Positions 33,516 through 45,239 of a stretch of DNA of 64,000 nt are shown here, one piece after another (within the stretch, counting starts at the first letter, position 1; each line of letters starts with the position of its first letter). The stretch is from Sepiola atlantica (Eukaryota > Mollusca > Cephalopoda > Sepiida > Sepiolidae). The translations under genes and the position numbers were made by a program. Below the pieces are notes generated by a model. That model was given only the letters and a program-made list of their open reading frames with translations. It did not search any database and was not told where the DNA came from. The DNA is taken from the NCBI GenBank assembly GCA_963556195.1, contig OY744520.1, positions 1,375,001-1,439,000 on the forward strand. Reading direction: 5' to 3'.

Positions 33516-34285
33516 GTCAAACCTCCAATAGGTTTCTGTACTTGAAAACAGACAGTTGATTGTACATGCATTCTTTGTTTTGTAAGTGCTTTGTTGTTTT
33601 TCGTAGTGTGAGTTATTGCCTCCGAGGCTTGTCTAAACAAAATAGACGACCACGTTAGGCCAAAAGCTTTGATATAGTGCAAATTATTTTGAAATAAAGA
33701 ACTTAAAAAACAGTTTCATTAAGTTTAACATGTACAGATCGGTTGAAAATTTTATTTTACTGCGTTTGGTGACAGTTATTAGTTGTATTTTTGTTTAATT
33801 TTCGATTTTTCAGTTGTTAAAAATATAACATCGAACCTTCAAATCAATTAAATTATGACAGCATCTTGAATTCATTTTTTACAAGCCTTCTACGCTACAA
33901 TACAAATTCTGAAAAAGCAAACACAAAATGTTTAACCTTTAAATGCTTTTTGTTTCAAATATGACACATTCGTACAAAATGCCGAAAATGTGTCGAACTT
34001 CAACTTGTTTCACATCTGCATCGAGCCTGTTGGCAAGTGTGAGTAGGTATTAGTATGATGTTGCATCAGCACACCCGCTAAATAGGTAATCAGTATCTTC
34101 GATATTTTTTTTTTTCAAACCAATATAAAAAATAAAGCATTTAAGGGTTAAAAGCTGAAAACTATAAAGGCTGATAGAAAATTAAATTTTATTGCATTTG
34201 ATAAAAATTATTTGTTTTTTTTCCCCCTTTTTGTGTTAACTATAATACACTTCAGCCCTTCTCACACCTGCTAGTGCCCTAACCT
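33516..34285. other. unresolved AT-rich sequence
   Basis: No supported gene or structured repeat. Confidence 0.4.
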
Positions 34286-34289
34286 GCCA

Positions 34290-35262
34290 GTGTCCTATAT
34301 GTGTATAAAGTCACCATTCGCCCATGCGTGGAGTATTGTTACCACATCTGGGTTGGAGCACCACCAATGACTAGTCTGTCCCTTTTTGACAGGGTACAAA
34401 AAAGAGTTTTAACCTAATAGGTCCAAACTGTCTGCCAAGCTTCAGCCCCTGTCCAATCATCCCAATGTTGTACTTCCACAGTGTAGCAGTCATAAACATA
34501 GACCTATTTTCTCCCTCCGAAAAATGTCTGTCTTGTTGAGTGAGCTTGTCACACACTGACCAATCAGCCTGCAGGGTGAATGGATTCCTTCTGTCAGCTT
34601 AAGAACTACTTCGGCCCACTTTGGGAATCACAAGCGGTCAGCAAAGAGACTCCTGCAAGCAACGAGGAAACACTTCTTTCTCTTTCTCTCCTGCTCCTGT
34701 CCACTGAACGTTCCAGCAACTACTATATTTGCTTGGAGGTAACTGCTCAGACTTTCGGCAGCTCTAAGAACTTCTTATTTTTCCTCTTCATTGCTCAGAC
34801 ACTGTTCAACTTTCTTCCACCTATACTAAACGGTATAGGTAACTTTAAAGAATAAACCCTTTTCGTTGTTGTTATAAAAAGGACATAAATATAAGATAGG
34901 GACAACGTCCCCTTCTTTACAAATGTGCTCCGACGAACTTACTACACTTATACTCTCTCGACGTAAATACCTCTGACCAACCCAATTAACCACAAAATCC
35001 AAAGTTTTCACTGTAGAGGTCCCCAAAACCTTCTACTCTAGCTTCTTTTCTCAAAACTCTTGCCTTTGGAATTCCTTCCATGTTCCCTGTTTCCCCCAAC
35101 TGTACCAACAGTCAGAAATTTAAATGTAAGGTGAACAAACACCTTGTTGCACAACTCCCCCCTCCGGATACCTCTCTATAAATCTGGTCCCTAATCATAG
35201 TAGCCCCTTACATCTTGGTGGCAATATGCCTTGTTTGGGGTGAATAAAAGTTAAAAAAAAGG
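34290..35262 (+). pseudogene. LINE-A reverse-transcriptase relic interrupted by another repeat
   Basis: 34300-34470 reads YKVTIRPCVEYCYHIWVGAP and then SLSLFDRVQKRV. This is the conserved 'V.P..EY…..W.GAP' region near the end of non-LTR reverse transcriptase. The C-terminal tail and 3' UTR follow only at 34900-35262 (CTTGCCTTTGGAATTCCTTC, ending TTTGGGGTGAATAAAAG). The 350 bp between them is family D repeat, absent from the LINE-A copy at 46110. Stops and frameshifts are present. Confidence 0.75.
34500..34848 (+). repeat. dispersed repeat family D, copy 2, inside LINE-A
   Basis: It aligns with 14950-15275 from TCACACACTGACCAATCAGC to AACTTTCTTCCACCTATACT and ends CGGTATAG. Its position between the two halves of a LINE-A copy shows it inserted after that LINE. 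Confidence 0.75.
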
Positions 35263-36690
35263 TTAAGAATCTCTGGACTAGCCTTAATTCTTACACTTCT
35301 GTGTCCCAGCCTTAATTTCTCCTCTCACCCCCCCCCCAACAATCCTCCTCCTCCTGCTGCTGCTGCTTCTTTTTTCAGTTGGTCAGTTTATTTTTAACAT
35401 AAAATTCCCACAATCCACTTTGTAGAAATGGGTGGACCTCGTTTTTTCTCAGTTTTCAGGTCAGAATATTTGCACCATTGACCTCCTACACCCCACCCCT
35501 CTCCACTCTGTCCGACCGGTCTGTGTACTGTGAGTGGTCTTCAACTGTTGCTTGGCCAAGTGGTTTGATACAGGAGGAGAAAAACACTTGCACATCATGG
35601 GCCGCTTTGTCAGCTGACTCCCCTCCCCATCCTTATCTTCTCCCCACCTCCACCATCCCACTTCCCTCACCCATATCCCCATTGGCGTTTTTTCCTCCTT
35701 TATTTTCTCTCTCGTTTGAATAAATGAAATCTTTTTAAACATCTAGCAAGGTGGTTTGCTGGTGTCTGGGCGTAAGATACGTTATTCAGAGAAAATCCAT
35801 AAAACTTTTGGTTTAATTGTAGCATAGGGCCTGTTGGAATATCTGAACCATTTTTGCTTAGTTTTCGCCGACAGTTTTGGATAAAATTGATAGTAGTTTA
35901 AAGATTGGTTAATTCTTATTTCAATCACGTAAATTATTTAGAGTGAAATGGGTTCGGCATGACTTCCAATCAACTTGCTTTTACTTAAAATCATGTTTTA
36001 GTAAATACACACATGCATATATATACTGACATGGGTCAAACACATCGCCTTATTCATCCCTCCCCGACAGAAATGGATTCTGGCTAAAAATGTGCTACAT
36101 TAAAAACCAAATTTCCTTTCTTTCCTGCCATCCTCCCTTCTCTGAACATAACAACATTTTATGACTCTATCCACTTAAGTTTTGGAAAATGTCCACAGCA
36201 TCACTTGAGGTGTGAAGATTAAAGAGGAGGTCAGAGATATATAGATGGACATATGTGAACATTTTTTTATCTCATTGGCTATATATGTTTTTTTCATTGC
36301 TATCACCACTGATCGACCACACACACGCCTTTCATTACACTGAGGAAGGTCGAAGGAAGCGACCGTTTTGTATTCCTATACGTCAACAAATAAGAAATTA
36401 ATAGAAAGTATATAAACATTTATATATTGTCTACACTAATTTTTTATACATATAAAGAGTTTGAATGATGAACGCCATTTTCAAAATTGCGTATCTATAA
36501 CTACTAAGTGTTCCACTTCAACCCCAAAATCATGTTTTACATAATGTGACATCGGCATAATTTTTGTTTGCTTTCAATTAAATTAAGCTTTTAGTCTTTT
36601 TATTGTTTAATTTCTCACTTTAAAGAAATTGGATTTATCGTGTGTTGCATTCAAACTCTTCATATATGCATATATACGTGTGTGTGTATG
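35263..36690. other. unresolved sequence with CTC/CTG microsatellite
   Basis: (CTC)n(CTG)n at 35340-35370. The open frames at 35461-35742 are C/T-rich and have no family resemblance. No other element was identified. Confidence 0.4.
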
Positions 36691-36692
36691 TT

Positions 36693-37050
36693 TTTATTTC
36701 AAGATTTTTACATAATTTTCTAATAATTTATATAAAAAAAAACTCAACCGATTCACATTTGTTTCCAATAAAACTGTACAGTAAACAAAGTATCCAGGTA
36801 GTTTACCATAAAATAAAGAATCATAAACTTAAATATACTTATATCTTTCAGTGACTAATGAACATAGTTTTAATCTTGTTCTTTTTTACTCGAAAATATA
36901 ACCAGTATATTTTGAAGCTAAGGAACCTGTCTATTATGGTAAACTACCTGAATATTTTCTTTACTGTACAGTTTTTCTGGAAACAACTGTAGATCCGTTG
37001 TTTTTTTTTTGTATATAAATCATTTATGATATAAGAATCTTGAAATAAAT
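36693..37050. repeat. palindromic element, arms about 120 bp
   Basis: TATTTCAAGATTTTTACATA at the left is mirrored by TATAAGAATCTTGAAATA at the right. Inner blocks such as AAAACTGTACAGTAAACAAA and CAGGTAGTTTACCATAA are mirrored at 36933-36980. The loop is about 115 bp. No coding capacity. Confidence 0.85.
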
Positions 37051-37109
37051 ACCTTTATCAGCTCTATTTAATTACTAAATATCGAGCTTGTCATTTGCAA
37101 AGAATCTAA

Positions 37110-37660
37110 CATGGCTTCATCCAAGTTGACAGACAGGATCTTCTATGAACGCATGCATTCCGATATCTCGTTCAACACTCAGCGATGACAGCAACGTTAC
37201 TGCACACATCAATGCAATGTGGCACACCATCACCAGCATTATCTGTGACTGCCTCAAGTTGAAGATCTATGGGACTGTTGTGAGACCTGTTGCTTTCTAC
37301 GACTCTGAGTGCTTACCGACAACGAGGCAGGCAGAACAAGGATTCGCTGTTATGGAAACCAAAATGCTCTGCTGGATGTCTGGAATTATACTGCTCAATC
37401 ATATCTGCAATGAGAGTATCCGAAGGCACTATAGCATTGCACCGATTGAGGGCAAGATGAAGGAATGCTGGCTCAGGTGGTTTGGACGTGTTCTGAAGGC
37501 CAACAATAGCACTGTCACAAAACTTGCCTTTGTATTAGAAGTCGCCGGGAAGCGACCGAGAGGAAAACTGATGATGAGATGGGCAGACTATCTGCACAAA
37601 GATCTCTGTAAAACTGGCCTTCACCTGGACCAAGCCTGTGACCGCGTCAAGTAGAGAGAA
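37110..37660 (+). pseudogene. RTE-type LINE reverse-transcriptase C-terminal fragment, frame largely open
   Basis: A 169-codon open stretch reads in order INAMWHTITSIICDCLKLKI, YGTVVRPVAFYDSECLPTTR, MLCWMSGI, ECWLRWFGRVLK and AGKRPRGKLMMRWADYLHKD. These are the post-catalytic thumb and tail motifs of RTE-clade LINEs ('Y.T.VRP..LYG.E', 'M.RWM.G', 'RWFGH', 'GKR.RG.P…W'). The catalytic FADD region is absent, so the copy is 5'-truncated. It is the best-preserved LINE piece in the window. Confidence 0.85.
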
Positions 37661-38094
37661 AAATCCATTAGTGCTTACTCTGCTGTAGCTTGGGATTAAC
37701 ACAAGAGAGGAACTTGTCATTTGCAATTGAAATTAGATTCTCTTGTGTGTCAGGTGTGTTCAAAAAGTAACTTGACTAACGAATTAGACACTTTTTAAAA
37801 ATTTAATGCCAGGTATTCCTGCCAGTTCCACCATTTTAGTAGGTTGTTGGTATATTTGGAAGAGGTTTACAATGTTCTCACACTATTATTAACAAAAAGG
37901 ACAAGTTGTTTTGTTTAAAGCGAATATATTTTTATTTATTTATTCAGAAACTTTTTTTTTTTTTGTAAAGTAATTTCGTTCTTTTCGTTTGTAGAATGTT
38001 CGTTGTTTTCTTATAATTGTTTGTCCATTCAGCAAAGACAGAAACTGGAAGTTCTTCAGACAAACATTTGTGCTGTTATGTTCTTTCAGTATTT
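37661..38094. other. unresolved sequence
   Basis: Contains TGTGTTCAAAAAGTAACTTG at about 37753, weakly like a mariner end, but no inverted partner is visible. Confidence 0.35.
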
Positions 38095-38390
38095 ACTTCC
38101 CTCCCACCGCAGGAAGATATCACACGAGGCTGAAAGGTGAGGAGAATAAGCCAGCACACAAGATGTAGTGCACTCTGGTCCCTTAAAAATTGTCTGAGCA
38201 GCCCCATTGGCATTTTTCGGTGAGTGCGCCTCATAGTTAACTCCTTCCCAAAGGATGGACTTCCTAGAGCTGAACAAAACAAACCATAGTCTGACAGAAA
38301 AAAGGCCATGGCGTTCACAGTGGTTTAGTCTATGCTTGACTGCTTGTCGAAGATGAATCCTTGACTGGTATGGTTGCTGTAAGAAAAGCG
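38095..38390 (+). repeat. dispersed repeat family C, copy 2
   Basis: GTGCACTCTGGTCCCTTAAA, GCAGCCCCATTGGCATTTTT, ACTCCTTCCCAAAGGATGGA and GACTGCTTGTCGAAGATGAA align in order with 38925-39285 and 43030-43265. The open frames across it are accidental. Confidence 0.65.
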
Positions 38391-38924
38391 ATGGTTTTTT
38401 TCATTTCCGTATTTACTAGTGTAAGACGATTCAGAGTCAAGAATTGGAAAAAATCTGAATTTTTTTTCAACCTAATTTGCGATTCCAAAAACGATTCTTT
38501 TAATTTGTTTTTTTTTTGTTTAAAACTTTGCTGATACTTATGATACTAATAATAAATATTTATTGATTTTAAAACTAACATTTATAGATCATAATAACGA
38601 ATTTATGTAAAAATAGCATGAGTGGATACATGAAAAGAAAATGGCACCAGTGAAAAATATAGATGAAAATGTGACAATGAGTTTATCAAAATCGTTGATA
38701 CAATACATAAAGAGAAACATTATGAAGTTTTTCAAATTAAAAAGAAAATTATATCTACATTTAAAAGTAGATGAGGACTCTCTGCTATACCCCTCCCCCA
38801 CACAAAAAATTAAATTCTACATTTTTAGGCGCTTTTAGAACAGAATCAGAAATTGTATCGGAATCGGAGGGGGGGGGGGGAGAAAAATATTGGAATCGTC
38901 CCATCACTAGTATTTACATCCCCC
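38391..38924. other. unresolved AT-rich sequence between two family C copies
   Basis: Ends with a G10 run at about 38871-38880. No gene. Confidence 0.4.
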
Positions 38925-39285
38925 ACCCATCGTAGGATGATGTGGTACAATGCCAGAAGTTGGGGAGAATAAACCAGTGCCCCAGAGGTGGGGGCACTCT
39001 GGCCTCTTAAAAGTTACATTGGCAGTCCAATCGGCATTCCTAGATGGAGGCGCAGTTAGCAATTAACTATCTCCTTCCCAAAAGAGGGAAGGCAATGCCT
39101 GCAAGGTTGAATCTCCTAAGACTACCGAGAACTAATACAACAGCCCAACAGATAAAATGCCACCAAAATGGCCCAGTTTCTGTCAGACTGATTGCCGAAG
39201 ATGGATCTTTGGTTGGTAGGTTTGGCGTATGAAAGAAGACGGCTTTCTTCACCTCTGTTCTATCCATTTAGTAAGCGCCGTTTTT
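38925..39285 (+). repeat. dispersed repeat family C, copy 3
   Basis: GGGGCACTCTGGCCTCTTAA, GCAGTCCAATCGGCATTCCT, CTCCTTCCCAAAAGAGGGAA and GACTGATTGCCGAAGATGGA match copies 2 and 4. Same orientation as copy 2, about 530 bp downstream. Confidence 0.65.
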
Positions 39286-39352
39286 TGTTTATATTCGACT
39301 ACCTGCAAACTGAGTTATAGACACATGGGTATATTTTAAATTAATTTTTTTA

Positions 39353-39615
39353 TCTATTATATAAAGTTGGTATTTTCTTGATCGGTGTTGCCCTAGATGA
39401 GAATAATATCTAAAATAAATAATACAAATATTCATTCTTTAGGAGTAAACTGGGACAGGTTTCGTAAAATAAGGGGTTGGGGAGAGGAATCTGGAAAAAG
39501 AAAGATAGAGAAATGGATCGAGAGAGGTAGAGAGATAGAAGGATTTTATACACACTTTTTAACCTCTTCTATTTAATTTTTAGTGGCGTCGGGCAACACC
39601 GGGTACCCCTGCTAG
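39353..39615 (+). mobile_element. complete small non-autonomous Helitron, 263 bp
   Basis: The element starts A|TCTATTATATAAAG at 39353 and ends at 39615 with GGGCAACACCGGGTACCCCT then GCTAG|T. It therefore has the Helitron hallmarks: 5' TC, a GC-rich 3' hairpin, 3' CTAG, insertion between A and T, and no target-site duplication. It has no Rep/helicase coding and would depend on an autonomous partner. Confidence 0.7.
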
Positions 39616-39679
39616 TTATGAATAAAACTTAATTTAAAATTGTAATAATCTTACTTCTAATTCTTTCATTTAAAAATCA

Positions 39680-40230
39680 CAAAGTTAGGTATGTGTGTAT
39701 ATGTATATGTACAGGGTAATCTCCTAAACAATGCATCATTATGGATTTTGGAATATATATTCTAAAAGATACGCCGAGTAACATGGTCACATTATTTCTT
39801 TTTGTAAATGTTAACATGTGCATATATAAAGATTTTTTTTTTTTTAATTTTTAATTTTCTAGTTTTAATGAAACGATCATTATGAATTTAGGAACATATA
39901 TTCTCAGCAACCCGGTGATTAACATCTGCACATTATCTTTCTTTTTGTAAATTTTACAATTTAGGGAGTGAAACCACTCAAAATCGCATCTGCCCTTAAA
40001 AAAACTTAAAATAATTTAGATACAAAAAATTTAATAAACAATTGCTCTACATCAAATGTTGAGTTATATTAAGTAATTCATTTAAAAAAGGATCAGTGTG
40101 AGCGTCGATAATATGTATGTACTTAGTAAACTCTTAAACTATTGAACTTGTCATTATGGAATATGTATTTTAGGCAACAGGATGTGTAACGTGGGCACAT
40201 TATTTTCTTTATTTTAACATATCATTTAAG
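39680..40230 (+). repeat. dispersed repeat family H, three successive partial copies
   Basis: Blocks of the type ATGTACAGGGTAATCTCCTA, GGAATATATATTCTAAAAGA and GTAACATGGTCACATTATTT occur at about 39705-39810, then as variants at 39865-39955 and 40115-40215. All are in one orientation and match 29340-29450. They could be a tandem array or the remains of nested Helitron-like copies. Confidence 0.55.
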
Positions 40231-41130
40231 GATATGCCATCGAAATCGTACCATATGCCTCCCCTCCAAAGAACGAAGAAAACGTTCAAATTTCAATCTA
40301 CTGCTATATTTATTGATAAGCGTCCTGTGAGGTCTATTCTACTAGTTCTGTATAAAATCTATAATATCTCAGTATTATTTCACTAATAATTTAATTTCCT
40401 CATCTTTATGTTAAAAAAAGTACAGATTACCTTTACAAAAGTGTTAATTTTAATGTATGCATTATTTTAAATTATTTGTTGCATATTTCTTAATGATGTT
40501 TACTTGGACTTTATTTCTAATTCATGTAGATTTAAAAAATGTTTTTCTGTACACACTACATGCTGACAAAATGGCTAAGCTAAACTGGACTTGTATAAGT
40601 ATTTTGATAACGTTACAGTCAAGGTATATAGTTTATTTATTTTTCATTTGTGTTTGCAAAATGATATCCTCCAAATAGTGGCGTCTATATATTGTTGTAG
40701 CAGATTCTGAAGTTATTTTCCATTACTTGATGACATTTCTGGCGATTGTTTCATGTGTAGCAGCCTATAATTTAAGTTTATAGAAAAAATAATCACGTAT
40801 TTTGTGAACAAGCAGGCCACCCAAGATCACTGCATAAAGAGATCAAATGCTATGGAAACAGCACTGGTGACGATAGTGATTCACACTTACAGGGTTCATG
40901 GTGAGCTTGGGATTAAACGTTGCCGATCATATTGAAGTAACCTGCTTGTAACCATATCTACACTTTACTGAAAAAACATAGTACTGTTAAGTTGTATTGT
41001 TACTTCTATTGGAGTCGAGCAACGTTAGTCAGAAACGGTTGTGCTTGATGTAATCTAAAATTCTTCATTTCAATCCATTTCTATTTCTGGAATACACACA
41101 TATTTTAAGAAAGTCTGTTTTGTTGATTTT
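40231..41130. other. unresolved sequence
   Basis: No gene or structured repeat supported. The frame at 40457-40678 is hydrophobic AT-rich noise. Confidence 0.4.
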
Positions 41131-41134
41131 TATT

Positions 41135-41868
41135 ATTTGGACAACCGTCATCATCTTGGATGTTATTCTCACAACGTTTCGGCCGATGTAACCTCCGACC
41201 TTGTTCAAATTTAGAAATCTTCATGTTGAACTCGACAACCAGTATTGTATAACTAGAATTTTCCCAAGTTAAAAAATTTGTCCTTGCAAACAGTCAAAGA
41301 TTCGGCCAAAATTCGGGTATCTGTATGGAATTTGGAACAGCATCCTTTATAGAAAGTGGCCCTTGGGTTTACTTTCGCTTACCTTATTTTGTTCTTTAGT
41401 CCTCACATTCTATGCGATGTTTCCAACAAATAGGGGAGAATTGCTGTTTCCGGATTGGAATCTATCCATCTAACACTTACAGTTGGCTAGTTTTTGATCT
41501 TGAAGTGGTATTATTTTAACTCCTTACATTCAGTGGCTTCATGCCTTGTCTGGAGCGATTTCCATAAAAAAATCCATGCTCTCATTTCATCATCCAGGAC
41601 AGAGTAGAAGTCTTAAGTAGTTACATGCATCATATGTATCGTCTGTACTGAGGATTGAACCTTCAACCTCCAGAAGACTGTTGCTTAGAAGGAATTATTA
41701 CTTATCACTTTATCTGTTGCGCCACAGGTCCATGTGCACAATTCTAGAGTTCAACAAGACACACTTGAAGAAGGTCAGGGATTACCGTGGCCGAAACATG
41801 AAAATAACATCCAAGATGAGAACTGTAGTCCAAGTAATACAAATTATCAATCTTCATCTAAAAAATTC
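41135..41868. repeat. Fb1 foldback element with tRNA-like core, interrupted
   Basis: The left arm (GTCATCATCTTGGATGTTAT, ACGTTTCGGCCGATGTAACC) is mirrored by the right arm (GGCCGAAACATGAAAATAAC, ATCCAAGATGAGAACTGTAG). The minus-strand core at 41650-41735 has the clearest tRNA-Arg-like head: GACCTGTGGCGCAACAGATA as A box and AGGTTGAAGGTTCAATCCTC as B box, about 63 nt apart. The left half is split by an R3 repeat at 41336-41572. Confidence 0.8.
41336..41572 (-). repeat. R3 dispersed repeat nested in Fb1, minus strand
   Basis: It is the reverse complement of the sequences at 53228-53480 and 62555-62815. Shared blocks read in this orientation include CTCACATTCTATGCGATGTT, ATCTATCCATCTAACACTTA, AGTTGGCTAGTTTTTGATCT and GCCTTGTCTGGAGCGATTTC. 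The Fb1 sequence resumes on the other side, so R3 inserted later. Confidence 0.75.
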
Positions 41869-43029
41869 CGAAACTGTTTTGTATCGTGTTATGAAGTATG
41901 AACATGGCTCTTTCCCTCTTCGAAGTTTGAACCTGCGTGGTGGGCAGTGAGTGGCAGATACCTGCACGTTTCGGGCTTGTTGATTTTACTTTCTTTCATA
42001 AACATTCCAAAAATGTTTGCATTGCAGTTAGAACCTGCTTCTCCTTCAATTTGCACAATTCTTCAAGGTCAAGCGCATCTCTCCTAAAAAAAAAAAAAAA
42101 CCAAACAATGGCAACACACAGGTAAAAGAAAACTTCCTCCCAATAAAACAGTAAACTACTTCCAAGAAAAATAAAACATTAACTGCATTCAGCATTGGTT
42201 TTGTTTTTTGTTTTCATTCTTAGATTGCCTTTGCTCATATTTGCCTCCCATCTCCAACGCAGAAAGATATCACACATAGTCTGAATGTAATATGATGGGG
42301 TGTTCTGGGATCCCCACGGTGTGTTTTCGATCTTCATTGACAGGGTTCACTGGTTGGGTTTCGGTACTCATGTGGCAATCAAGGCTTCCATCTCCTCTTC
42401 TTTCAGTCACTGTCCCCTTCTTATCAATAACTGCTTTTATGAACATTATTTTGGAGATACTGGCTTTCTGACTAAAATTGCACCAAACATTGATGTTATT
42501 GTTTTTATTTTCCTTTTCCTTTGCAAAACTCAATCATGTTCTGCAAAGTCAAAAACAACAATTTTCTTCTACAAAACAATCATCATGAATAAATATTTGA
42601 AGGTATAAAGAACTTGAAGCATAAAAACTTTTACCGAAATGAGCATTAAAAAACCCGAAGTGTTGATATGCTTTAAAAGAAATCAACGAAACAAACGTTC
42701 TTTAAAAAAATAAGCATCAACAACTAGGCTTCTTTGAGGTTTTATTCGTTCTTAAAAATATATCTATACACACTTCAAACAACTCCAAACCCTCATCCAT
42801 CATGAGGGGAGGGAGGAGGACAATTATCCAAAAGCCCAACTACCCTCTGGTGGTTCAGACGAAAGAGACCCGATTCTCTCTACCAATTTGCCACATCTGC
42901 TTACCGTGTAAGTGACCTCACAGACGTAGCTTTCTTCTAATCTTAAATGGAAAATTCCACTCTACCTAATTTTTAGAATTTGGAAATTTACCAAACTAAT
43001 TCTATTCTTACATATTTGGCTCTAATATT
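41869..43029. other. unresolved sequence
   Basis: Open frames at 42270-42533 (minus) and 42300-42608 (plus) overlap and resemble nothing known. A short piece at 42240-42295 resembles the start of family C. Confidence 0.4.
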
Positions 43030-43265
43030 GCTGGGGATTGAAAAACCAACACACAGAAGGAAGTGCGCTCTGGCCTACAAAAATTGACTGACCGTCTGTT
43101 GGGACGCCTCAGGCAAGTACCAATAAACTAACCACTTTTCAAAGCATGATAAGGTAAAGTCTGGGATGATGGACCTTTCAGAACTGCACAGAAGCATATT
43201 TTTGCCCAACAGAAACAAGGCTACCTAGCCATCAGACTAATTGTTGAGGACGTACTCAACTTGTA
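43030..43265 (+). repeat. dispersed repeat family C, copy 4
   Basis: AAGTGCGCTCTGGCCTACAA, CCGTCTGTTGGGACGCCTCA, AAAGTCTGGGATGATGGACC and ATCAGACTAATTGTTGAGGA follow the family order. Confidence 0.6.
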
Positions 43266-43547
43266 TTTTTTTTGTTTAATCAAAGTGTAATATCTTTTTC
43301 GTCTCATGAGAGACTGCTGAGGGGACTATACAAATATATTTGTTTCCACACAGTACCATTTTGGGCCAATTGGATTCTCTCCATATTAATTGACCTTGTG
43401 TCTAACTTTTAACTCATGGAGAGGCAAGTAAATAGGGACAATTTTTTTAAGGCTGGAACACTGACCGTGTACACAGCGGAAGCATTATGTTTACAGCCAC
43501 TCATCACTTTGTATCCAGTGGTACTATTAACATTTATTGAATATATT

Positions 43548-43795
43548 GAAGTGATTAGCTCTCAAAGAGGCTGCCTAATTTTATCAACTAGTTTCATCTG
43601 GTTTTTGCAGCTGTTACAGGGCAAATTTGTCTACCATGTAAATTTGTGCAACATAATCCACAAAAATCAGAAAACAAATTAATATTTGCACAAATTTGCA
43701 CAAATTCTAAGTTGCCCTGTCACCGCTGCAAAAACCGTATAAAACTAGTCGACAAGATATGACAGCGTCTTTGGAAATTAACCATTTATGAATCT
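43548..43795. repeat. palindromic element, arms about 90 bp
   Basis: AACTAGTTTCATCTGGTTTT and GCAGCTGTTACAGGGCAA are mirrored by TTGCCCTGTCACCGCTGCAA and AAACCGTATAAAACTAGT. Matching extends outward (CTCAAAGAGGCTGCC with AGCGTCTTTGGAA). The loop is A-rich. No coding. Confidence 0.75.
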
Positions 43796-43799
43796 TTGT

Positions 43800-45235
43800 T
43801 TATTTCGAAAAATTGTCTGTGCAAAAAAGTATTTAAAATGATAATCAACAAAAGATTTCCACACGTCCTTCGTCAACACTCTGATAGATCTAATATTTTT
43901 TAATTTCATTTACATTTATTTAAATATTACCTGATGCAGGAGCACTCGTCCTGGGTCAGAGTGAGGTATGATTCTCTTCGGTCCTAAGAGGGCATCATCC
44001 CAGGAATAACCTCCTATTTCAGGAGTGGGGATTGGTTTATCGCTGGTCACACCCTTATCAGGGAATGTCAGCGGGTCTGATCACAAGAAAATTTGGCATC
44101 AATTTAGTGCCCCTTTTTGGGAGGAGCTAGATTCCCCACTAGAAACTGATGATGCGCCCACCTTTGCAGTGGAAGGGGACAGGTAAATATACTTAAACAA
44201 GAAAATGTCTTTCAGCAAAACTAAATTTCAATATCTGTGCATGATCTAAAGAGAAACGCTTACACAGAAGAGTATAAAACTGTGGGTACCTGGTGGGGGT
44301 TACATTTGATGGTAAGAGAGGTTCAACCCTGGGTGGAAGGGTTAATGGGTGGAGGGGTGGCAGTAAGGGGCTTGCCTGGATGCTAAGGGACATTTTTTTA
44401 TGTGTGTGGGAGTAGAGGAGAGATTTACTTCACCTTTTTCACAGGATTCTGAAACAAAAGTCACTTCTACTATGGTTGCTCCACCCCCAGGGATTTTTTT
44501 TTTATCAGGATGAAACCGCACCCTGATTAGCAGGCTCTCATCTTTCCACATTTTTCTGATTTTTGCATAACTTTTTTTTCCTTCTGTTCATTTTTGTGTC
44601 TGTCGTTTTTTTTTGTTTTTTTTTAGAAAGTTCTTACCTTTTCTAATCTTTTTAGATCTGAGGATATTTAGATGTTTAGGAGTTTACCTGCTGCTTTGAA
44701 TGTTTGAACTTAAGAAAGTTTCTGAATCCTACCCTATCTCGGTGTTATGCCATTCCTTACCCTCATGAACAAAAAGTGCAAATTCTTAAAATTTGTTTCA
44801 GTCTGTAAGTTCTATAATCTTAAATAGTGAAACATTTTTTATATCCACTCTGATGTTGACAGTTTTCAACTAACCAATTGAGAAGAGCTATAAAAAAAAT
44901 CTAGCTATTTTATTTAAGCAAAAGATTTACAATATTAATGCTTGTTTAAGCATGACCCCCCACCCCAAGTCGTTTTGGGGGGGGGGAGGGGGTCGATGGT
45001 CTTACAATTGATCCAATACTTTTGTGCTTACCCTATGCTATATACTCTCAACAAAATACAACAGTCACTCTATGGTTTGATCTTATTTAGATGATCCCAA
45101 ATTTTAAAAAGTTTAAAATAAAAGACAAGTCTAGCTATGCCAATTTCTCTATGGTGGTCATTTATGCAACAATATCATTAAGAAATGAAGAACTCTATAT
45201 TTTTCATCAGCTCCAAAAAGTACCTGAGTCCAGAT
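43800..45235. other. unresolved sequence
   Basis: No identifiable gene. A G-rich run lies at 44975-44993. The GC-balanced part at 43930-44420 may be an old repeat. Confidence 0.35.
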
Positions 45236-45239
45236 GCAA

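Noticed and set aside
33730..33830. Arm of the 2142-2670 palindrome
   Set aside because: Only TTTGTTTAATTTTCGATTTTT-type AT-rich sequence is shared, which is too short and low in complexity.
37145..37654. 169-codon frame as a host gene
   Set aside because: Its motifs are those of the RTE LINE reverse-transcriptase tail, and it lacks the catalytic part.
37745..37830. Mariner terminal inverted repeat
   Set aside because: One motif, TGTGTTCAAAAAGTAACTTG, is weakly similar, but there is no inverted partner or transposase.
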